A DNA stretch of 38,081 bases, from assembly GCA_026693065.1 (NCBI GenBank), contig JAPLNA010000227.1, positions 6,985 through 45,065 on the forward strand, in the 5' to 3' direction. The position numbers and the translations under genes are program-made. Shown piece after piece: positions 32,744-38,081 of this stretch (the stretch's first letter is position 1; the number at the start of each line of letters is the position of its first letter). This DNA is from Planctomycetota bacterium. Lineage in GTDB: Bacteria; Planctomycetota; Phycisphaerae; SM23-33. The notes beneath the pieces were generated by a model. That model saw only the letters and a program-made list of their open reading frames with translations. It was not told the origin of the DNA and did not search any database.

Positions 32744-32784
32744 AAAAACACCCCCGCGCCCGGGTGGTCCGGACGCGGGGGTGT
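32744..32784 (-). terminator. Rho-independent terminator after the AsmA-like pseudogene
   Basis: Read on the minus strand: ACACCCCCGCG (32784-32774), a 15-base loop, CGCGGGGGTGT (32758-32748), then TTTTT within 32748-32744. A perfect 11-bp stem with U-tract isolates lpxK from the upstream gene. Confidence 0.75.
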
Positions 32785-32842
32785 GAATGATCACGCCTTG
32801 GAGAGGGAGGGGGCTACTCTACCCTCTCACCTTCTCTTCCGC

Positions 32843-33607
32843 TCACTTGCCCGGATTGAGAAGTCCTCCCAGGGATTTCTTCATGGTGTCGGCCGGGGTG
32901 CCCTTCAGGAGCACGTCCAGATCGCCGAACTGCTTGCCGGTCTGGGCCATCAGGTTGCCGACCTTGCCGCCCAGGGCGTCGGCGACGCCTCGGAGCTGGC
33001 CGTTCATGTCGGTCAGGAATTGTGCGTCGATGGTGCCCTTGGCCTTGTCAAACACGCTGGCCAGGATGGCCGGCACGATGCGGGCGACCAGTTGGCACGA
33101 CGCGGGCGACCAGCTCGTGCATGGCCACGCCCTTGGCGTTGTCGCTGGTGACGTTCTTCATCTCGATCAGGGGCACCTTGACGGGGAGGCACTTGCCGCC
33201 CAGGTAGAAGTTCGCCACCACGTTCTTGATCGTGATCGTGGTGACGCTGATCTTCTTGCCCTCCGCCGGCGGGGCCTTGGTCTTCTCCGGGGCCGGGGCC
33301 TGGGCCTGGGCCTTGGGCTTGTCGACGCTCTGGTCCTTGGAGGAGAGCGACTTGAGGTGGTCCATGATCTTCGTGACATTGGCGACCAGGCCGGCCATCT
33401 CGATGTTGATCTCCAGCCCCTCCAGCGTGAACTCGCGGACCTCGACGGTCTGCCCGAACAGGCTCGCCGGGCGAACGCCCAGGGCGAACGTGCCGAACTT
33501 CATCAGGCAAGCGCTCGTGAAGCCCTCGGGATTGGCCACCTGAAGCCCTTCCATCTTCACGTCGCCGGCCTCGCTGGCATAGCCGAAGTCCGGAGCCAGC
33601 TTGTCTC
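32843..33607 (-). pseudogene. AsmA-like protein gene, truncated and frameshifted
   Basis: Minus strand. From about 33607 the frame, without a start, reads KLAPDFGYASEAGDVKMEGL, then QVANPEGFTSACLMKFGTFALGVRPASLF and VEVREFTLEGLEINIEM. This is the N-terminal repeat region of the AsmA/DUF748-like family (periplasmic, beta-groove-forming). It runs on to about 33090 (MHELVARVVPT), then is out of frame; the chain resumes as PAILASVFDKAKGTID to the TAG/TGA end at 32843. A 22-base imperfect tandem duplication (CTGGTCGCCCGCnTCGTGCCnn) causes the shift. Its removal would restore MHELVARIVPAILASVFDKA. The 5' part (signal and first strands) is missing. A terminator follows. Confidence 0.72.
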
Positions 33608-33855
33608 ATCGTCGATCGCTGGAACCGCAGCAGCCCGAGCCGTCCTGTGCGTCACCGGCATGGCCTCCGTCATTTCACACGCCGATTTCATGACGGTCGC
33701 CGCCCATGCGAAGGAGGCTCGCGACTGGCCCCTCTACCGGTCGCGCGTATTGTAGCGGCTGAGGACGGGAGGAGAAAGGACATAAGGGACGTAAAGGACC
33801 CAAGGGACCCAAGGGCGGGGTCCGTCCCTTATGTCCTTTCCTCCCTCCCCCGGCC
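33608..33855. other. Junction region between two head-truncated divergent genes
   Basis: No gene is seen. It contains the inverted repeat GAAAGGACATAAGGGACG (33774-33791)/CGTCCCTTATGTCCTTTC (33823-33840), with a loop of repeated AAGGGACCC words. Both flanking genes lack their 5' ends here. Confidence 0.5.
33774..33840. repeat. Perfect 18-bp inverted repeat with A/G-rich loop
   Basis: Arms 33774-33791 and 33823-33840 are exact inverses and extend outward imperfectly (GGGAGGA against TCCTCCC). The 31-base loop holds the words AAAGGACCC, AAGGGACCC and AAGGGCGGGG. It resembles a dispersed palindromic or miniature repeat. Confidence 0.7.
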
Positions 33856-33888
33856 GGTGGTACCGAGAAGATCGACGAGCAGGCGGAG

Positions 33889-34881
33889 TTGGTGGTGTAC
33901 GCCCACTCGAAGGGCATCAACTACTTCGACACGGCCCCGGGCTACTGCAACGACAAGAGCGAGGAGATCGTCGGCGCGGCCGTCAGGCAGTTGAAGCGGG
34001 ACACGTTCTACGTTTCGACGAAGTGCGGGGCGGCGGATGGGGGCCAGGTGCGGGCGTCGCTGGAAAAATCGCTCAAACGGCTGAATGTTGAGAAGATCGA
34101 CTTCTTCCACGTCTGGGGCGTCTTGTCGCTGGAGGGCTGGGGCAACCGCAAGGCCAAGGGCGCCGTCGCCGCCGTCCGCAAGGCCAAGGAAGAGGGCCTC
34201 GTCGGGCACGTCGTGTGCAGCTCGCACATGCCGGGCAAGGACATCCGCGTGATGCTCGCCGACGAACTTGTCGAGGGCGTGACGCTGGGGTACTGCGCGA
34301 TCAACTTCCCGTATCGCGACGACGCCGTGACGGCCGCCGGTGAAATGAACCTGGGCGTGGTGGCGATGAACCCCCTGGGCGGCGGGCTGATCCCGCAGAA
34401 TGCCGAGCGGTTCGGCTTCCTGAAGGGCCCGGACGACCCGTCGGTGGTCGCGGGGGCGTTGCGGTTCTGCGTCTCGCACCCGGCCGTCACGTCGGCGCTG
34501 GTGGGCTTTTCGTCCAAGGAGCAGATCGACGAAGCCGTCGCCGCCGTCGCCCACTTCAAGCCCCACACCCCCGCGCGGGTCGCGGAGATCCGCCAGCACA
34601 TCCTGGCGAGTTTCGAGGGGCTCTGCACCGGCTGCGAATACTGCCTGCCCTGCCCGGAAGACATCCGCATTCCGCAGATGATGGACACGTTCAATCAGTC
34701 GCTGCTGTCGGGCCGCGGCGAGAAGATCATGCGGGAGCGGCTCAAGTGGCATTGGGGGACGACCAACGAGGAAGCCGCCCGCTGCACCGAGTGCGGCCTC
34801 TGCGAAGACCGCTGCACCCAGCACCTGCCCATCCGCGAACGCATGAAAGTCATCGCGTCGCTGGTGGAAGAGAAGAAGTAA
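33889..34881 (+). CDS. Aldo/keto reductase with C-terminal 4Fe-4S domain, 5' truncated
   Basis: The frame can start at TTG 33889, but homology runs in from ~33862 (EKIDEQAELVVYAHSKG) with no start. The first beta strands of the barrel (~30 residues) are absent. What remains is GINYFDTAPGYCNDKSEEIVG (Asp/Tyr of the active site), TFYVSTK (Lys), VEKIDFFHVWGV (His), VGFSSKEQI (NADP-binding end). The C-terminal ~65 residues have GLCTGCEYCLPC and CTECGLCEDRCTQHLPI, a ferredoxin-like pair of four-cysteine motifs. Such AKR-ferredoxin proteins are NAD(P)H-linked oxidoreductases of unknown substrate, common in anaerobes. Upstream of the truncation point lies an 18-bp inverted repeat, so the natural start and promoter are lost. 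It may be a recent pseudogene or an assembly edge. Confidence 0.75.
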   Translation: MVVYAHSKGINYFDTAPGYCNDKSEEIVGAAVRQLKRDTFYVSTKCGAADGGQVRASLEKSLKRLNVEKIDFFHVWGVLSLEGWGNRKAKGAVAAVRKAKEEGLVGHVVCSSHMPGKDIRVMLADELVEGVTLGYCAINFPYRDDAVTAAGEMNLGVVAMNPLGGGLIPQNAERFGFLKGPDDPSVVAGALRFCVSHPAVTSALVGFSSKEQIDEAVAAVAHFKPHTPARVAEIRQHILASFEGLCTGCEYCLPCPEDIRIPQMMDTFNQSLLSGRGEKIMRERLKWHWGTTNEEAARCTECGLCEDRCTQHLPIRERMKVIASLVEEKK

Positions 34882-34899
34882 GGCGGCCTTTCCCCGCCG

Positions 34900-37530
34900 T
34901 CACGCCCCCGGCCTGGTGGCCGGGCGGGTGGCGGGCGGGGCGTCGAGGTTGATCGGCACGTCGATGGGCTTTCCGCCGGGGGGCCCGGCGATGTCGCGAA
35001 CGAAGACGTTCTTGTCGCCCGAGCTCGTGACCACGCCGACGCAGAATCGGCTCCAGGGCGCGCCGCCTTGCTCGAAGGGTCGCGTTCCGCGTTCGCGGAC
35101 GGCCGTCAGGGCCCATCGCCCGTCCGGGCCGGTCTGCACTGCGCCCATGTTGTAGCCCGGCCGAGGTACTTTCCAGTCGCGGCCCATCATGGTCTGGGGG
35201 TGAATCGTCTCCTGCCAGGTTTCCTCGTCGGCCTCGCCGGTGAAGACCCAGACGCGGGCGTTGGCGACGGGTGCGCCGCGGGCGTCGGTGACGCGCCCGG
35301 CAAAGCGCAGCAGGACGGTCGGCTCGAGGGAGAGTTTCAGTTGGGCGTCATCGTCGGCGACGGGGTCAAGCGTGACTCTCCTGTGGAAGAACCAGGGCGC
35401 CTCCGGGGGCGTCCCGGCGCCGGTGTGGCCGGGCCGGGGGGCCCGAAGCGACAGTAGCGGCTTGCCCCCGCTGGGCAGCGGAATCCGCCCGAGGTCGAAA
35501 CGCCCATCGGGCCCGGTGGTGGCGGCGGTCTCGCTGGCATGGTAGGCCAGGCAGGTAACGCCCGGGATGCCCCGTCCGCCGGCGTCGGTGACGATTCCTC
35601 GCACGCGCATCGACCCGTGGGTCTTCAGGACAAGGCCGTCCACGATACGCCCGGGCGCGGGCGGGCAGACTTCCATCTGCGATTGCCCCGCGCGGGGGTC
35701 GAAGGCGGCCAGCGTGATCAACTGGTAGGCCTGTCCGCCGTCCAGCAGGAACTGCCCGTCGCCGCCGGTCCGGGTGCCGACATGCGGGTCGGGATAGTCG
35801 CCCATATTCTGCCCCTGGGCGCACACCATGGCCCCGGGGACGGGGCGGCCCGAAACGTCGACCACCCGCCCCCGCAGCAGCACCGACCGCTGCATCGCCA
35901 GGTCTGCCGTCACGGTGGCGCCGGCGGGGAGGGCCGTCTCCGGCAGTTCCGAGACCATTCCGCGCGGCAGCGGGTAGAACCGCCCCGGCGCGATGGCCGT
36001 CACGTGGTACGGCCCCGGGGGGATGCCCTCGATCAGGTATCGTCCATCGCGTCCGGTCGTTGCCTGCATGCGGAAGTCGTTGGCATAGGGGGGGAGGATC
36101 GTGACGGTGGCCCCGGGGATGGGCGTGTTGTCCTGCGTATCCCGGACCGTGCCGGCCAGCGTCGCCGCCGGCGCCAGCGCCAGCGCCAGGTTCGTCACCG
36201 GGCCTCTGCGGTCGATCAGCCGTAGCGGCGCCGCCAGGCCGCCCGAGCGAACCACCGCCACCGACTGCCGTAACTCGCCGAATCCGGCGATCTGGAACCG
36301 CCCGTACGGATCGGTGAGGCTTTGCCACCGATCCCCGTACTCTCCCACGATCGTCACGGTCAGGCCCGAGACGGCCTGGCCGGCCGGCGCGGTGACCGTC
36401 CCTCTGATGGGCAGTGGCGACCCGGGCGGGTCCAGAAGCAGTTCCACCGGTTCGCGGCCGGGGAAGGTCGGCCCGGCTACCGAGGAGCGATGGTAGATGC
36501 CCCACTGGCCGGCCACCACCTGATATCCGATTTCGCCATAGGGCACGAGGGCCTCGAACCGCCCTTGCGAGTCGGTGACGATCGGGGGCGTGGGCGCCCA
36601 TCGCCCGGCGAGTCCCATGGTGTAGCTGGCGGTCGAGATGGGCAGGCCGGGGGCCGGCCGCCCCTGGCGGTCCACCACGCGCCCGGCGATCTTGGCCATC
36701 GGCCAGGCCGGTTGCGACGTAGCCGTTGCCGGCTCGCCAGGGGCGAGTTTCGCCTCGGCCGTCACGGTGTGCCGCCAGCGGCCCAGGTCCTCGGCGATCT
36801 CGACGACCGCCTTGAGCGCGTGGGCGCCCGGGGCCAGGCCTTCGGGCAGATAGACGCAGAGGGACTCAGCCGCCCAGGTCACCCCGCCGCCGATGGGGCG
36901 GCCGTCCAGCTGGGCCTTCCACGTGGCCTTCAGGAAGGTCCATGGTTTCCCCGTAGTCCAGACGGAATCGGGAGACTGGTTGGCCAGCCCGGTCACGTCG
37001 AGAACGACGAACCGGTCGCCCGCCGGCGATCGGGCCGGCTCGGTTCGCCAGGCGACCTTCAGCACCCCGTCCACCATGGCCGTCTTTTGCCCGGGCGTGA
37101 GCAGCCCCTGCTGCCAGGCCTCGAAGATCGCGTTGCGGAGCAGCACGCCCTGCTCGCCGGCGGCCTTGCCGGAGAGTTCCAGCAGGTAGGGCAGCACCCG
37201 TGACCGCCGTTGGGCGATCCATTCCAACGCGACGGCCCGCGGGCCCTGGTCCGATCCGATCGCCGCCGCCACCTGGGCGCGATACGACTCTGGGGGGATG
37301 GTGTTTTCCTGGATCTCGCCGATGGCCTGCCTGGCCCTGGTGGCCCGCTCGACGTCCTTGTCATCGGCGGCCGCCCGCAACGCCTCCAAGGCCGGGACCC
37401 CCATCCCCACCAGATCCCGCGTCGCCTGCTCCCGCCGCTGATAGACGCCGCTGCCGAGGCGTTCGATCAGCTCGGCGATTCGCGCCGGTCCCTCCTCGAC
37501 GATGGTTCGGACGGCGCTTTCCTGGCACAA
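34900..37530 (-). CDS. Multi-domain carboxypeptidase-regulatory-like repeat protein, start uncertain (876 aa)
   Basis: An 876-residue frame, listed from TTG 37530. The N-terminal ~110 residues are HEAT-like helices (IAELIERLGSGVYQRREQATRDLVGMGVPALEALRAA). Then come several carboxypeptidase-regulatory/CNA-B-like beta repeats: IAGRVVDRQGRPAPGLPI, IRGTVTAPAGQAVSGL, LAGTVRDTQDNTPIPGATV, LRGRVVDVSGRPVPGAMV, VRGIVTDAGGRGIPGV, FAGRVTDARGAPVANARV. Each is followed by a D/G-R-F/Y strand. The tail is PPATRPATRPGA. The fold suggests an envelope scaffold or adhesin. No start or signal peptide is present: the frame stays open to a TAG at 37610-37612, and the only well-placed ribosome site (AAGGAGG, 37584-37578) precedes an ATT. 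The 5' part may be lost or frameshifted. Confidence 0.7.
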   Translation of the reverse strand: MCQESAVRTIVEEGPARIAELIERLGSGVYQRREQATRDLVGMGVPALEALRAAADDKDVERATRARQAIGEIQENTIPPESYRAQVAAAIGSDQGPRAVALEWIAQRRSRVLPYLLELSGKAAGEQGVLLRNAIFEAWQQGLLTPGQKTAMVDGVLKVAWRTEPARSPAGDRFVVLDVTGLANQSPDSVWTTGKPWTFLKATWKAQLDGRPIGGGVTWAAESLCVYLPEGLAPGAHALKAVVEIAEDLGRWRHTVTAEAKLAPGEPATATSQPAWPMAKIAGRVVDRQGRPAPGLPISTASYTMGLAGRWAPTPPIVTDSQGRFEALVPYGEIGYQVVAGQWGIYHRSSVAGPTFPGREPVELLLDPPGSPLPIRGTVTAPAGQAVSGLTVTIVGEYGDRWQSLTDPYGRFQIAGFGELRQSVAVVRSGGLAAPLRLIDRRGPVTNLALALAPAATLAGTVRDTQDNTPIPGATVTILPPYANDFRMQATTGRDGRYLIEGIPPGPYHVTAIAPGRFYPLPRGMVSELPETALPAGATVTADLAMQRSVLLRGRVVDVSGRPVPGAMVCAQGQNMGDYPDPHVGTRTGGDGQFLLDGGQAYQLITLAAFDPRAGQSQMEVCPPAPGRIVDGLVLKTHGSMRVRGIVTDAGGRGIPGVTCLAYHASETAATTGPDGRFDLGRIPLPSGGKPLLSLRAPRPGHTGAGTPPEAPWFFHRRVTLDPVADDDAQLKLSLEPTVLLRFAGRVTDARGAPVANARVWVFTGEADEETWQETIHPQTMMGRDWKVPRPGYNMGAVQTGPDGRWALTAVRERGTRPFEQGGAPWSRFCVGVVTSSGDKNVFVRDIAGPPGGKPIDVPINLDAPPATRPATRPGA

Positions 37531-37612
37531 GCCGGCGCCCGCTTCCAGGGTGTCGCGGACATGCAGCTCAATGGAGTCCTCCTTGCTGGTGACCGCGGCA
37601 ATGCCACCCTAG

Positions 37613-38081
37613 GGTCGGTCTGTCGGCTGCCCTTCCGGGCGATACCCCAATCCATGATCCTGCTCTCCGCCCGCCGCCGATTTCATTATCGCCCAGCCGA
37701 CGATCTTTTCAACCGGGATCTTCCGTGAGTCATCCCCAGTTTCGTCGAGGGAACATTGGCGTAGGCTAGTACGAGAGAAAGGGATTTCAGGATTATGGGA
37801 TTGGAAAGAATGCTTCGGAGAAGAGCGAGGACACCCGGTGTCCACCGGTGGCTTTCGGATACAAGCATCACCACCGATCCTTCTTCCGTGGGTCTTGTCT
37901 TGGCGTTTCTTTCCCCTGTTCCGAGAATAGAAGATCTGACAGCTACGACCTGGCACCCGGCAGGTTATCATGGGTCGCGGGTGAGATGAGTCAGTCGTTT
38001 TCCTGAGAGCTTGTCGGCAGTGCCCCGTGACGGTGTTGGCGCTGCGGGGATGGTTCGTGATCGGGCGAGGGCCTCGATACG
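37613..38081. other. Terminal region without recognised gene
   Basis: About 470 bases of lower GC content than the rest. Short frames on both strands are not protein-like. No repeat, tRNA or clear promoter is evident. It may contain the missing regulatory or 5' part of the 876-aa protein gene, or the leader of a gene beyond the window. Confidence 0.35.

Noticed and set aside
29118-32786. A 1222-codon open frame on the plus strand
   Set aside because: It is antisense to lpxK, hldE and gmhB, which are clear genes. Its translation has no family-like motifs and the composition typical of GC-driven shadows.
37609-37971. A 120-codon minus-strand frame in the terminal region
   Set aside because: There is no ribosome site and no protein-like pattern. 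Its lower GC content is also unlike the neighbouring genes.

Overview
The window is GC-rich, gene-dense bacterial DNA. It most likely comes from a member of the Planctomycetota, probably class Phycisphaerae. The pointers are a PEP-CTERM exported protein, a SpoIVB/S55 protease homologue, a two-copy DUF4159 protein, a secreted prenyltransferase-repeat protein, exported proteins with low-complexity tails rich in TRP/SQP/TTRP tripeptides, and Gram-negative envelope genes (lpxK, hldE, gmhB). The taxonomic call is inference; there is no rRNA or tRNA gene here to anchor it.

Layout. 1-4455: a compact plus-strand module that looks phage-derived. It holds the end of a fibronectin-III-like protein, a tail/baseplate-like protein, a structural-like protein, then four small membrane or lipoprotein genes resembling a lysis cassette, closed by a terminator-like hairpin. 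4593-6728: glycogen phosphorylase. 6745-10997 (minus): a secreted beta-propeller protein and an S55 protease homologue with overlapping ends. 11557-14394: a lipoprotein/TPR gene split by an antisense cupin fragment, then a DUF4159 protein. 14395-17575: poorly coding DNA with an 11-bp minisatellite, a glutathione-peroxidase remnant, a PEP-CTERM gene, a frameshifted VOC gene and several hairpins.

17576-21868: a fructan/sucrose catabolic operon (GH32 hydrolase, class II aldolase, P-loop sugar kinase, PfkB kinase) ending in a perfect 20-bp palindrome. 22066-22787: a HigB/HigA toxin-antitoxin pair with a strong promoter whose -35 lies in a 13-bp palindrome. 22910-27704: a housekeeping operon pheA-tpiA-secG-yicC-gmk-rpoZ-coaC with its own promoter. 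SecG carries an unusual C-terminal chitobiase-like domain. After it come heptanucleotide repeats and a convergent secreted prenyltransferase-repeat protein.

29145-32714 (minus): lpxK-hldE-gmhB, for lipid A and heptose synthesis. GmhB lacks most zinc ligands and carries a membrane tail. 32843-33607 (minus) is a frameshifted AsmA-like pseudogene. It stands head to head with an aldo/keto reductase-ferredoxin gene (to 34881) that has also lost its 5' end. 34900-37530 (minus) is a large carboxypeptidase-regulatory-like repeat protein without a normal start. The last ~470 bases show no gene.

The most unusual themes are the domesticated-looking tail/lysis module, the SecG and GmhB fusions, the self-regulated and possibly leaderless higBA operon, and a recurring pattern of gene fragments, head truncations and small repeats at gene borders. 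That last pattern could be real genome remodelling or, in part, assembly error.
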